64,000 nt of DNA. Source: Dactylis glomerata (lineage: Eukaryota; Streptophyta; Magnoliopsida; Poales; Poaceae). Each line of letters begins with the position of its first letter. Positions within the stretch are counted from its first letter, which is position 1. Under the pieces are notes generated by a model. That model was not told the origin of the DNA and searched no databases. It was given only the letters and a program-made list of their open reading frames with translations. Shown piece by piece: positions 1 to 11,115 of this stretch. Both the position numbers and the translations under genes were made by a program. The DNA lies in contig QXEO01000339.1 of the NCBI GenBank assembly GCA_007115705.1, positions 6,133,386-6,197,385 on the forward strand. The letters run 5' to 3'.

Positions 1-957
1 AACGAAGGATTGACGATGTCGTCCAATTCTGCTGAGCAGAGTCTTGGTCTTCACCCAAAGACTTGACACAGAGGGTGGAGAAAGGTTGGTGAGCTCCACG
101 ATGGCCCCCCCAAGGAGGACAACGACATCCACGGACGCCGCGACGTCAGGCTTTCATCGGAGCAAAGCCGACCTTTACACCCCACGCAGTCGGACATCGA
201 TGGCGTAAACCGCAACGCCGCCAACCCACCCTCCGCTGGCCCACACACCTCCAGCGTGGCTGCAGCGCGACCGCCGCCCGACATGGGAGCTCAGGGGCAC
301 CACCACCATCACCCGCACCACGCGGAGACGAAGAGCCGACCCAATAAGGGTTTGCACGATACATTTTTTCTTTTTTACTCACAACACTTAAAATATTGAT
401 TTACCGCGAAACTTTTGTCATGCGTACGTAGAATGTTAAAATGTACATGCGAAATTTTTGTTCGGAATTTTTTCACATTTTTAAATGTGTTTTTTGAATA
501 AAGGGAGTATATGCACCCTAGATCAAATGTGCATTTCCGACAAGTATTAGTGGTTGGATGGACTATTATAAAACTAGTAAGATGTCCAATAAACTAACTT
601 TTACACCCGAAGCAAAAAAATCCTCTCCAATAGAGTGCCATAAGATGTTATAATGATGTTTTTCTTAGGATAAGCCTAAATCTTTACTCCAAGTGGTGCA
701 AATATACATGATTAAAATATACATCACCTAGGTGGTTCCCAAAACCAAATCATGGAAGCCCGAGAGTGACCAACCGCCAGCCTGAAGCTTCTCACCCCCA
801 CGCGCTTCCAAGCCTCCCACCACGATTCGATCGGTATCGGCCACCAGAACACCATCGATGTCGGCAACGGAGCCCCTGTCGCCTTCGCTGTGCATCCCTT
901 TGCGGATTCCACCTCTCGCCCGCCCCCAAGGCCCCACCAAACCCTACCTTCCCGCTG
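1..957. other. Unidentified flank, GC-rich blocks
   Basis: No gene is recognised. About 51-345 and 730-957 are GC-rich; the stretch between is AT-rich. Open frames here are short, overlap on both strands and show no known domain. The block up to 957 is interrupted by element E1 and continues at 7821-7866, so this is the older host sequence into which E1 inserted. It may be an old transposon remnant. Confidence 0.4.
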
Positions 958-962
958 ATCAG

Positions 963-2598
963 TGATACGTTGCAAACGTATCTATAATTTTTGATGCTCC
1001 ATGCTTGTTTTACACCAATTGCTATATGTTTTGTCTACACTTTGTGACACTTTTATGATTTATTTGGACTAACCTACTAATAGTTGCAAAAGTGCACAAT
1101 GTTCTTGTTTTACACTTTGATGTGTAGGAATTACCAAGAATACAAGTGGAAATCCTATTGGAGTCAAATTGGGACTTTCCAGAAATCTGTACCAGAACTT
1201 TTTTCGAAGATGGTCACGTTACGGGTGGAAGACGGCGTCAAACTGAAAACTCTTCAAATACAAAGTTGTAGGGAATTTCACGGCGAACGTTCTGGACATA
1301 AAATTTACTTGATTCCGAGTCCGGACGGCCGAGATAGGCCGCCCTCACGCAGGGCTGGCGCGGCCCAGGCCCTGGCCGCGCGAGCTATGCGTGAGGAGCC
1401 CCTGGCTGGCCTCTGACATCGCCCCTTCGCCTATATAAAGCCTCGGGATGGAAAACCCTAAGGGAGTCGGCAATTTTCCAGAAACAGTTCCGCAGCTCCG
1501 CCGCCGCCGTCGACGAATTTCGGGGGACAGAAGTCTCTGTTCCGGCACCCTGCCGGGACGGGGAAGTGCCCCCGGAGCCATCTCCATCGGTCTCCATCGC
1601 CGTCTCCGCCGTCTCCATCGACCTCACCGCCATCTCCATCAACCTTGCTGTCTCCTATGATGAGGAGGGAGTAGTTCATCCCCGGGGCTAAGGGCTCTAC
1701 CGGTAGCTATGTGGTTCACCTCTCTCTCCCATGATGTGATCTTTATGTGATCGTGAGCTTTGTATCATGTTGAACAAGTACATGTTATTATTCAGATATT
1801 TTGTGTACTCTAGCAATGTTATTAAAGTAATCTATTCCTCCTGCTATGGTGTAACGGTGACAGTGCGTGCATCATGGTGGTACTTGGTTTAGGCTATGAT
1901 TGCGATCTCTTGTGGATTATGAGAATAATTATTGCTATGATAGTTTGAGTGATCTATTCCTCCTTTCATGGTGTAATATTGACAGTGTGTGCACCGTGTT
2001 AGTACTTGGTTTAAGTTGCAATGATTTCTATCTTGAATTGTGATCTGATTTGGATATCTCTATGAGTGGTGTTTGTCAAGTACTTGATGAACTTTAAGGG
2101 GTGCTTCTGTAGCCACTACACAATGATTAGTGTTATTCAATAGGAGAGTAATTCAGAGTGCCTTAGCAAAGAGAAGTTACTTGTTCAGTCATGTTATATT
2201 GTTGGGAGTGTGTCCACTAGTGAAAGTATGATCCCTACGCCTTGTTTCCAAGCATTGCACACCGTTTACTTGCTATTTTGTTACTTGTTTGCTCGCAGCG
2301 ATATTTATTTCACGTCACATTTGCTACTTATAATCATCTATACCACTTGTATTTCACTATCTCTTCGCCGAACTAGTGCACATATACATCTGACAAGTGT
2401 ATTGGGTGTGTTGGGGACACAAGAGACTTTCTGTATCGTAATTGCAGGGTTGCTTGAGAGGGATAGCTTTGACCTCTAACCTCCCTGAGTTCGATAAACC
2501 TTGGGTGATCCACTTAAGGGAAACTTGCTGCTGTTCTACAAACCTCTGCACTTGGAGGCCCAACAAGTGTCTACAAAAATAGAAGTGCGTAGACATCA
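963..2598 (+). repeat. E1 5' LTR
   Basis: It begins TGATACGTTGC and ends GACATCA. A TATA box (ctatataaag, 1431-1440) lies in a GC-rich stretch about 470 bp into the LTR and probably marks the U3/R boundary. The 3' third matches the corresponding part of the J LTR closely. Confidence 0.93.
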
Positions 2599-2608
2599 AG
2601 CTCTTTTC

Positions 2609-2626
2609 TGGCGCCGTTGCCGGGGA
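2609..2626 (+). other. E1 primer-binding site (tRNA-Asp type)
   Basis: The 18 bases TGGCGCCGTTGCCGGGGA match the complement of the 3' end of plant tRNA-Asp and lie 10 bp after the LTR end. Reverse transcription would be primed here. Confidence 0.88.
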
Positions 2627-2738
2627 GGTAAGGTAAAAGGTACTCGCATCCTCCTGTGTGAGTGCTCGGAGTTATTTCCTTTAGATTCTGCAATTACATC
2701 TTTTTGTTTCTTGTTTTTATTTTCACTAGTTAGGCTTA

Positions 2739-3587
2739 ATGGAAAACAAAGAGTTCTGTAGTCTTTTTCCTGAGTTTAGATATGATGTGTTTGAAGAGAA
2801 AATTAAAAAACCTTTGGAGCTTAATTTGCATGCTAATAGTGTTGTTAGTATGAATGCTTTGAACACCGTTGTTGCTAATGCTATAAAAAAGTCTAAGCTT
2901 GGGGAAGCTGGTTTTGTTAAGCATGATATTTTTAGCTCCCCAGCTTTAGTGGAGAAAGTTTGCTCTGATGATATTTTATCTCCCATATGTGATGTTCCTT
3001 CTCATGATGATATGTTTGAAGAATATGCTTTGCGAAATAGTTGCTCTCTAGCTTTTGATGATACTAAACCTCTAGTTTATGATGGCTATGATGATGAGTA
3101 TAATATTTTCAGTTCACCTACTATTGAGGATAAAATTAGTTATGATTACAATATGCCTCCTATTTATGATGATTATGGTGATGAGAATAATTATTCTGTT
3201 GAATCTGCTCCTACTACTATTGTTCCTGTGGTGAGTATTAATTCTTTTATGCATGTGGCTCATGATAGGAATGTTTTATGTGATAGTTATATTGTTAGTT
3301 CGATTCATGATGCTACTCAAAGTTATTATGAGAGAGGGAAACATGGTTTGATGGATCTCAACAATATTAAGTTTCCCCTCTTTATGTTGCAAATCTTGAA
3401 GTGGCACTTGTTTTATTTATCCATGCTTGCTACTATGTGCCTCGTTGATTTATTTTCTTACAAGATTCCTATGCATAGGAAGTGGTTCAGATATAAATGT
3501 CTTTCACATTTGCTTTTTGATGCTCTCTATTGCTTTAAGTTCCTATATGGCGCCTTTGCCTCAAGCTCTTATATGGCGCCCACATGA
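2739..3587 (+). CDS. Gag-derived 282-aa protein with its core deleted (E1)
   Basis: An intact ORF beginning MENKEF. The first ~86 residues match the N-terminus of the J gag protein (42069 onward). From PSHDDMF onward it matches the C-terminal part of J (from about 43970). The gag core and CCHC zinc knuckle present in J are absent. The junction is in frame, so the product is a fusion of the two ends of the parent. The middle is acidic and rich in Asp, Tyr and Asn. Residues about 211-240 (FPLFML to LFSYK) are strongly hydrophobic and could span a membrane; a second hydrophobic patch precedes the C-terminus SSYMAPT. Without the knuckle it is unlikely to package RNA as an ordinary Gag. The start was chosen because the same ATG context is used in J. 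Whether it is translated is unknown. Confidence 0.7.
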   Translation: MENKEFCSLFPEFRYDVFEEKIKKPLELNLHANSVVSMNALNTVVANAIKKSKLGEAGFVKHDIFSSPALVEKVCSDDILSPICDVPSHDDMFEEYALRNSCSLAFDDTKPLVYDGYDDEYNIFSSPTIEDKISYDYNMPPIYDDYGDENNYSVESAPTTIVPVVSINSFMHVAHDRNVLCDSYIVSSIHDATQSYYERGKHGLMDLNNIKFPLFMLQILKWHLFYLSMLATMCLVDLFSYKIPMHRKWFRYKCLSHLLFDALYCFKFLYGAFASSSYMAPT

Positions 3588-3603
3588 GCATCTTTGCAAA
3601 TTA

Positions 3604-6160
3604 CTGCGCCTAGCTCAAAGGCGTTAAAGAAAAGCACTCTTGGGAGATAACCCATTGTTTTATTTTCAGTACTTTTTCTTTTATTTGAGTCTTGGAAGTC
3701 ATTACTACTGTAATGACCACTCCTTATCTTGTTTATTTCATTTTTGTGCCAAGAGAAGCCTCTAATTTGAGTGAGGTAAAGATTTGGGGATGTTGCTGTC
3801 CTGAAACTGTTTTCAGTGCTGCACCGTAAAAATTCGTGAAAATTCTCTGTATATCTTTTGGACCTGCGATTTCTTGAGCATATGCCCCAGGTTTTATCCA
3901 AACTTTAGTTAGTTGAACACTTTTTGATTTGAGCAACAGAAAACCCCTCAAAAATTCGACCTTTGTCAGCTGTTCTGTTTTGACAGATTTCTGCCAATAT
4001 TTGTGTTTGCCGCTCGATCGCTTTCTTTTTGAGTTCTTTTGATTATGGAACTTTTGGGGAAGTTGCTACAGTAGTATATACTTTATATGTGGTGGTTTTG
4101 TGCTGAAATCTGAACTGAAAAGGGTCGATTCATTATTATGCTTGCACTAATGTTGCTAATAGATTTGTGTTTAGTTTTGTATGAAGGAAGTTTTCAAGTG
4201 TAGGGATTGGAGAATGATGAGATGAGTTGAAGAATGGACAAAAGCTCAAGATTGGGGATGCCCATGCATCACCCCAAGAAATATCCAAGAAGTACAAGCG
4301 TCAAAGCTTGGGGATGCCCCCGAGGCACCCCTTCTTCATCGGCAAAAATCAGGTCACCTTTCAAGACACTATATTTTTATTGCTTCATGCACTATGCGTT
4401 TTTCTTGGAGCGTCAGTTGTTTTAGTTTTCTTAGTTAGTTTAGTTTTGTTTGCTGCAATAAATAGTTAGATCACATCATGTTTCTTTTGGAGGAGATAAA
4501 CTCGCTTTTCATTTGCCAAGAACACTCTAGTTTTCACTCTTATCGTTCAACGAGTGTTCTCTTTTTCTGCTACTGCATTTAGCCTTTGTTTTTTGCCTTG
4601 ATTTGCGTTCAGATCTTGTTATATCTTTTCATCAATGTGTATTTTTGCCTCTGATATTTATTGGTTTTCATCAAAAGAGGTGTTTATAAAAATTTTGAAT
4701 GGTGTTGGAAAAGAGAAAAAGCTTTATGCAAAAAAGTGGTACAAGAAGGAGCTTGTGTAGACTGCGGCTTAGGCTTTTGCATATCGTGCTTGATGTCTTT
4801 TTGATAGTATGCTTAGTGGTTTGCTGTAGCATGACTTGTCTCAAATAACTGATATTGCTTAATGAGCCTTTGAAAAAATCATGCGTTGTTTTTATTATAT
4901 GGAAGCATTTATTTGGTTTTCTCCTTGATGCTTTATTTGGGTTGACTTGGCGCATGCTCACACATGTTAGACTCTTACAAAGTCGCCAATAGCCTCTATG
5001 ATCATTTAGTTTTTGACTTTTGATGCCATCTCATGCTTCTTTTAATGTCGCTTTGTCGCTTTGCATGATTATGGCCATTATTGCTCTCTTAGTTGGTCGG
5101 TCCCAGTCTTTTGCTAGCCCTCATTTTGTACTGAGTATGAGCTCTACTCGTGCATCCAACTCCTAAAAACCAAGTTTGCCATTGTGTCCACTATAAATTC
5201 CTATGCATGGTATTTGTAAGCCATTCCAAGTAAATTTTCATGTGCTACCTTTCAAAAAACCTTCAAAACACTTCTCATTTTGTGCCACTGTTTTTAGCTC
5301 ATGGGGACGTAGTGGTCGGATTTGCTATCTTCCATATTGCTTATTCCAAAAAGAAAAAAAAAAGAAAAAAGAAAGAAAAAAGGCACTCCTCCATGGAATG
5401 TGAATGTTGGTGGGCACCCGATGGAATCGGTAAGCCATGGTTTGAGAAAGGAAAAAGGTGGGGAGGAGTGCCAAGTTTATAAAAAGAGCACAAAAGTGCC
5501 AATCTCTCTCTCTCTCTCTCAAAAACTTGCTTCATTTTTGTATGGAAGATAGTAAGAACCCCATTGCCAGTCGTTGACAAAGACAACCACCTCTCAAAAC
5601 CAATTTTTATCTCTCTGTTTAACAAATGAAAAGCTCTAGCACATGTTTAATCACTGCTTCCCTCCGCGAAGGGCCTTTCTTTTACTTTTATGTTGAGTCA
5701 CCACCTTCTATCTTTATGCACCGTCTAAGAGAGCATAGTTGTCATTCTTAGTATAATGTGCATGGTCCCAAAGTTTTCATTGATTGATTCATGATCATGG
5801 TTTCACTTGTTCTTAAATTATTTGTATCTAGTCGCCCTCTTAAACTTGAAGGTGTCCTATGCATTTATGTTTTGCTCTCCATGAAGGACAAGCTGAAAAT
5901 CATTTGTATGTTTTTCCTTATGATTTGAACACACGTTTGATTTTCATTGTTTCATTTTCATGATCTTTTGTTTGTGTTCATTTTCATGTTATAACATGGT
6001 TGCTAAGTTTCTTCTATCAAGATTATATCTTTCATGCCCATGTTTTAAGTTCTTTTGATCCCAGCTCACAAATGCTTACATATATGATTAAGATTGTGAA
6101 GGTGCATGCCACCTCAAAAATTATTCTTTTGTTATCACTTACCTACTCGAGGACGAGCAG
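3604..6160 (+). other. E1 non-coding 3' arm
   Basis: About 2.5 kb without a convincing gene, shared in order with elements F, H, J and K. It starts at CTGCGCCTAGCTC just after the ORF and runs to the polypurine tract. It holds two short hairpins, an A/G-rich run near 5350-5385, a CT repeat at 5502-5520 and a module boundary near 5180. Short frames such as 4227-4469 are conserved at DNA level but shift frame between copies, so I do not call them genes. Confidence 0.75.
4254..4331 (+). other. Tandem hairpins with PPT-like stems (E1)
   Basis: Two inverted repeats, 4254-4275 (GGGGATGC..GCAT..CCCC) and 4310-4331 (GGGG-A-TGCC..GGCACCCC). Each is preceded by a sequence resembling the polypurine tract (AAGCTTGGGGATGC in the second; one base different in the first). 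The pair recurs at the same place in H (33058-33135) and J (second hairpin 45279-45300), on the minus strand in K (second hairpin 51111-51132), and partly in F (24135-24156). The role is unknown; packaging, dimerisation or a second plus-strand primer are possibilities. Confidence 0.5.
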
Positions 6161-6180
6161 GAGTTAAGCTTGGGGATGTT
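6161..6180 (+). other. E1 polypurine tract
   Basis: GGAGTTAAGCTTGGGGATGT directly precedes the 3' LTR. It is the expected plus-strand primer and is near-identical in F, H, J and K. Confidence 0.8.
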
Positions 6181-7815
6181 GATACGTTGCAAACGTATCT
6201 ATAATTTTTGATGCTCCATGCTTGTTTTACACCAATTGCTATATGTTTTGTCTACACTTTGTGACACTTTTATGATTTATTTGGACTAACCTACTAATAG
6301 TTGCAAAAGTGCACAATGTTCTTGTTTTACACTTTGATGTGTAGGAATTACCAAGAATACAAGTGGAAATCCTGTTGGAGTCAAATTGGGACTTTCCAGA
6401 AATCTGTACCAGAACTTTTTTCGAAGATGGTCACATTACGGGTCGAAGACGGCGTCAAACGGAAAACTCTTCAAATACAAAGTTGTAGGGAATGTCATGG
6501 CGAACGTTCTGCACATAAAATTTACCTGATTCCGAGTCCGGACGGCCGAGATAGGCCGTCCTCACGCAGGGTTGGCGCGGCCCAGGCCCTGGCCGCGCGA
6601 GCTATGCGTGAGGAGCCCCTGGCTGGCCTCTGACATCGCCCCTTCGCCTATATAAAGCCTCGGGATGGAAAACCCTAAGGGAGTCGGCAATTTTCCAGAA
6701 ACAGTTCCGCAGCTCCGCCGCCGCCGTCGACGAATTTCGGGGGACAGAAGTCTCTGTTCCGGCACCCTGCCGGGACGGGGAAGTGCCCCCGGAGCCATCT
6801 CCATCGGTCTCCATCGCCGTCTCCGCCGTCTCCATCGACCTCACCGCCATCTCCATCAACCTTGCTGTCTCCTATGATGAGGAGGGAGTAGTTCATCCCC
6901 GGGGCTAAGGGCTCTACCGGTAGCTATGTGGTTCACCTCTCTCTCCCATGATGTGATCTTTATGTGATCGTGAGCTTTGTATCATGTTGAACAAGTACAT
7001 GTTATTATTCAGATATTTTGTGTACTCTAGCAATGTTATTAAAGTAATCTATTCCTCCTGCTATGGTGTAACGGTGACAGTGCGTGCATCATAGTGGTAC
7101 TTGGTTTAGGCTATGATTGTGAGCTCTTGTGGATTATGAGAATAATTATTGCTATGATAGTTTGAGTGATCTATTCCTCCTTTCATGGTGTAATGTTGAC
7201 AGTGTGTGCACCGTGTTAGTACTTGGTGTAAGTTGCAATGATTTCTATCTTGAATTGTGATCTGATTTGGATATCTCTATGAGTGGTGTTTGTCAAGTAC
7301 TTGATGAACTTTAAGGGGTGCTTCTGTAGCCACTACACAATGATTAGTGTTATTCAATAGGAGAGTAATTCAGAGTGCCTTAGCAAAGAGAAGTTACTTG
7401 TTCAGTCATGTTATATTGTTGGGAGTGTGTCCACTAGTGAAAGTATGATCCCTAGGCCTTGTTTCCAAGCATTGCACACCGTTTACTTGCTATTTTGTTA
7501 CTTGTTTGCTCGCAGCGATATTTATTTCACGTCACGTTTGCTACTTATAATCATCTATACCACTTGTATTTCACTATCTCTTCGCCGAACTAGTGCACCT
7601 ATACATCTGACAAGTGTATTGGGTGTGTTGGGGACACAAGAGACTTTCTGTATCGTAATTGCAGGGTTGCTTGAGAGGGATAGCTTTGACCTCTAACCTC
7701 CCTGAGTTCGATAAACCTTGGGTGATCCACTTAAGGGAAACTTGCTGCTGTTCTACAAACCTCTGCACTTGGAGGCCCAACAAGTGTCTACAAGAATAGA
7801 AGTGCGTAGACATCA
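6181..7815 (+). repeat. E1 3' LTR
   Basis: Pairs with 963-2598 and has the same TATA box at about 6648-6657. About ten of the roughly 19 differences from the 5' LTR fall in one stretch of about 190 bp (near 6372-6565). Confidence 0.93.
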
Positions 7816-7866
7816 ATCAGCCACCTAGTGTTTGCCTTGCGCTAGCCAGTCGCCGCTTCCGAGAAG

Positions 7867-9259
7867 TGATACGTCCAAAACGTATCTACTTTCCCAAAAC
7901 CTTTTGCTGTTGTTTTCCCTCTAATTTGTGTGTTTTGAATACAACTAACATGGACTAACGCTGTTTTCAGCAGAATTGCTCTGGTGTCTCATTTTTGTGC
8001 AGAAATCCAACTTTTAGGAAAAATCCCGGAAAATATCGCAAAGCTCCTATTTTACCAGAAGACAAGACGGATCCAGAAGACGAGACGGAGAGGATCCACG
8101 ATGGGGCCACACCACCTGGTGGCGCAGGCCAGGCCAGGCCGCGCCAGGGGGTGGTGTGGCTGCCTCAGCCATCGCCTCGAGCCCTCCTTCCGTCTACATA
8201 TAGCATCTGACCTGAAAATACCGGGGGTTCGGGTTTTTCCCAGATAGAGTTCCGCTGCTCCGCCACCACCAAAAACCACGATTCGGAACCAGAAACTCTG
8301 TTTTGGCACCCTGCCGGGACGGGGTATTGGAGGAGATCATCGCCATCATCATCACCAACGCCTCTCCATCAACCATCCATGATTCTCCCATCCATGTGTG
8401 AGTAATTCCCGCTGTAGGCCGAAGGGGATGGTAGGGATTGGATGAGATCGTTCATGTAATTGCTATAAGATTGTTAGAGCATGGTACCTAGTATCTATTG
8501 TTAGTGCTTTTGACATTGTTGCAACTTGTTGTGCTTAATGCTTGTCACTTTGCGCCCGAGTGCCATGATCTCAGATCTGAACATGTTATTGTTTCATGAA
8601 GATAATTGTTGTTTGTGATCTTACCTGCAAGTTGTATACACATATCGTTGTCCGGAACCCGAGGCCCCAAAGTGAGAATAATTGGGATAACTGGAGGGGA
8701 TGGCTGTGATGTGAGGATTACGTGTGTTCACGGAGTGTTAATGCTTTGCTCCGGTACTCTATTAGAAGGAGTACCTTAATTACCAGTAGTTTCACTTGAG
8801 GCCCCGCTGCAAATGGGCTGGTAGGACAAAAGATGTCGTGCAAGTTTCTCATTGCGAGCACCTACAACTACATACGAAACACATGCCTATGGTTAATTAG
8901 TACTAGGATGCTTTATCATTATTTATCTGCAATTGCCCATGTCTTGATTATTATATGAATTATCTTATCCACGCAACGCCCGTTCATTCATCCCTATGCC
9001 TACAGTATTTAATCCTGCTGTTTACTATAGTTACCGCTACTGTCTTTATTTTACTACTACTGATATTATTCTGCTACTACTATAAAAATATTGCTACTGA
9101 TAAACTGTTGCGAGTAAGTCTATTTTCAGGTGCAGTTAAACTGACAACTCATTTGTTAAGGCTTATAAATATTCTTTGGCTCCCCTTGTGTCGAATCAAT
9201 AAATTTGGGTTTTACTTCCCTCGAAGACTGTTGTGATCCCCTATACTTGTGGGACATAA
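7867..9259 (+). repeat. C 5' LTR
   Basis: Starts TG. The end is taken just before agactatttt, ten or so bases before the primer-binding site. It is distinct from the E1/J and F/H/K LTRs beyond the first 20 bases. No partner LTR is in the window. Confidence 0.75.
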
Positions 9260-9270
9260 AGACTATTTTC

Positions 9271-9288
9271 TGGCGCCGTTGCCGGGGA
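9271..9288 (+). other. C primer-binding site (tRNA-Asp type)
   Basis: Same 18-base TGGCGCCGTTGCCGGGGA sequence as in E1, a few bases beyond the inferred LTR end. Confidence 0.88.
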
Positions 9289-9346
9289 CCATAGCTTTAT
9301 TATAAGTTCACTTGGAATTGATACTGTTCACTGCAATCCATCCATC

Positions 9347-10557
9347 ATGGGTAAACCTCGTGATGGGAAAGTTCCTATATTGCCATCCACTATATTGAAC
9401 ACCTCTGTTGCTCTTGATTCACCGTCTGTGATGAGTAAGCTTCTTACACCACCACATGCACATGCTACACATACTGCTACTTCTGAAAATGCTTCTGATA
9501 ATTTTGATGATGCTTCTACTGTGCTTGATGAGAGTGGTTCATTAGGTTCTTTCCTAGATGCTACAATTGCTAGGACTAAACAGATGGGACACACTGACAT
9601 GGTTACACCTGATCACCTGAGTCTAGAGATTGTCCTAGTGATGATCTTGAGGAAGCTTATATTGAGCTCAATGATGAATTCATTGAAGAATGTCATGCTA
9701 CTAGCGATGCTAGTGCTATTAAAGATCTTCTTGCAAGACGTGCTGTTAGATATAAGTTGTCTCCTGATGCTAAGTTTGCTACATCTCCCATAAACATTAG
9801 AGATAAGGATTATGATTTCTCTTTGGATTTATCTTATATATCTATTGTTGAGAAAGAACCTTTTTGTGGTAATGGAAATGAAAGTGCTATGGGACATATA
9901 AATGAGCTCTCTGCTTTGAGTAACTTATTTTCTGATGATATTAAGAAACACACCTACTTTGTCGCTAAAATGTTCCCTTTCTTATTGAAAGGTGAAGCTA
10001 AAACTTGGTTTAATAATCTGTCTCCTGGATCTATTGATAGTCCTATTGGTTTGGTTAATGCTTTCTTTCAGAAATATTTCCCCGCTAGTGCTCAACATGC
10101 TGTTTTGCAGAAAATCTTTGACTTTGAGCAGGTAAAAGGAGAGAAATTGCCTGAATCATGGGCAAGGTTTTGTTCATTAATTAGAGCACGGCCTGGACAT
10201 CCATTAACTAAAAATGAACTCCATGATATATTTTATAATGGACTAACTGTTGAATCTAGGACATACATGGATAGTTGTGCTGGTTGTGTTTTCAGGAAAA
10301 GAACTCCTGCTAAAGCTGGAGAATTAATGGCTAAGATTAGCCAGAATTGTGATGATTGGAATATACCTGAAGCAACCCCAACACCAACACCAAAGAAGAG
10401 GGGAATGATTGAATTAAATGATGAAGTGATGAGAGAAGCCAAGAAATCTCTTAAAGAGAAGAGTATTAAATCTGAAGATGTGAAGAATCTACCACCTATA
10501 GAAGAATTATGTAAGCCAATCCCTCGCTCCTCCACTATTGAGGTACACTCTCTCTAA
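9347..10557 (+). pseudogene. Gag polyprotein remnant (C), frameshifted
   Basis: The N-terminal part starts MGKPRDGKVPILPS at 9347. The frame changes near 9620, after which SRDCPSDDLEEAY continues in the frame of the 9757-10557 ORF. The second part carries a recognisable retrotransposon Gag capsid domain: PFLLKGEAKTWFNNL, then FFQKYFP and FEQVKGEKLPESWARF, the pattern of plant Gypsy/Athila Gag. Further gag-like sequence after 10557 (YSKPPD, YLDEFDNYIVKQDNF) contains stop codons and ends at the D junction. It would have formed the virus-like particle; as it stands it cannot be translated whole. Confidence 0.85.
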
Positions 10558-10658
10558 TGCTTTGATAATAGAGATATTCCTTACTCTAAACCTCCTGATT
10601 AATACTTAGATGAGTTTGATAATTATATTGTTAAGCAAGATAACTTTAACAAGAAGAT

Positions 10659-11115
10659 TGATACGTTTCGAACGTATCTATAATTTTTGATGCTCTATGC
10701 TTGTTTATGCACCATTTGCTTTGTGTTTTGTTACACTTCGTGACGTTTTTATGCATTTTCTGGAACTAACCTATTAACGAGATGCCACAGTGCCAGTTCC
10801 CTGTTTTCTGCTGTTTTTATGTTTCAGAAAAGTTACACAGGAAATATTCTCGGAATTGGACGAAACAAAAGCCGAAGTTCCTATTTTTCCTGATACGAGA
10901 CGGAGTCCAAAACAGAGACGGAGGGGGGCCAGAGGGCAGCCACACCCCCACGGCGCGGGCCACCCCCTGGCCGCGCCGGGGGCAGGTGTGGGCCCCTGGT
11001 CCACCTCCTGACATCGCCCTTCCGCCTATATATTCTCCTCGACGAGAAAACCCTAAGAGCCTGATCAATTTTCCAGGAAACATACTGCAAGCCGCCACCG
11101 TCGTCGAGGCGGCCG
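10659..11115 (+). repeat. D: truncated LTR of the F/H/K type
   Basis: Starts TGATACGTTTCGAACG and follows the F LTR for about 450 bp, through the 'gccacagtgccagttccctg' region and a TATA-like cctatatatt (about 11026), then diverges near 11110. The 3' part of the LTR and any internal region are missing. It abuts the gag fragment of C, so the two truncated elements probably share a deletion history. Confidence 0.75.

Larger units (their letters stand above)
963..7815 (+). mobile_element. E1: complete non-autonomous LTR retrotransposon
   Basis: Full-length element of 6853 bp. Two LTRs of about 1635 bp start with TG and end with CA, and a perfect 5-bp target duplication (atcag, 958-962 and 7816-7820) flanks them. 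A tRNA-Asp-type primer-binding site follows the 5' LTR, and a purine-rich tract precedes the 3' LTR. The tRNA-Asp site, long LTRs and gag type suggest an Athila-like Gypsy derivative; that is inference from known families. The only substantial ORF is a 282-aa gag-derived protein. There is no protease, reverse transcriptase or integrase, so mobility must depend on enzymes from another element. The LTRs differ at roughly 19 positions counted by eye, which indicates a fairly recent insertion. Confidence 0.93.
7867..10658 (+). mobile_element. C: 5' part of a gag-bearing LTR retrotransposon
   Basis: A third LTR type, starting TGATACGTCCAAAACG, runs about 7867-9259 and is followed by a tRNA-Asp-type primer-binding site and a broken gag gene. 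The element stops at 10658, where another LTR (D) abuts the gag sequence. No pol region, 3' LTR or right-hand target duplication is present in the window, so it is truncated. The 5' LTR end is inferred from a mutated CATCA terminus (cataa). Confidence 0.8.

Noticed and set aside
1084..1680. Several 70-110-aa frames in the LTRs (repeated near 6301-6896, 40392-40994 and 54314-54784)
   Set aside because: They are shadows of GC-rich LTR sequence, appear on both strands and overlap the TATA/R region; repetition follows from the LTRs being repeats.
3545..3590. Two tatatggcgcc copies at the end of the E1 ORF, resembling the start of the primer-binding site
   Set aside because: Only seven bases match TGGCGCC and the rest diverges; it is a short direct repeat within coding sequence.
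4227..4469. Conserved short ORF (MKNGQKLK.. with a hydrophobic tail) in E1, H, J and K
   Set aside because: The C-terminal part changes frame between copies and F is shifted in the middle, so conservation looks nucleotide-level and not coding.
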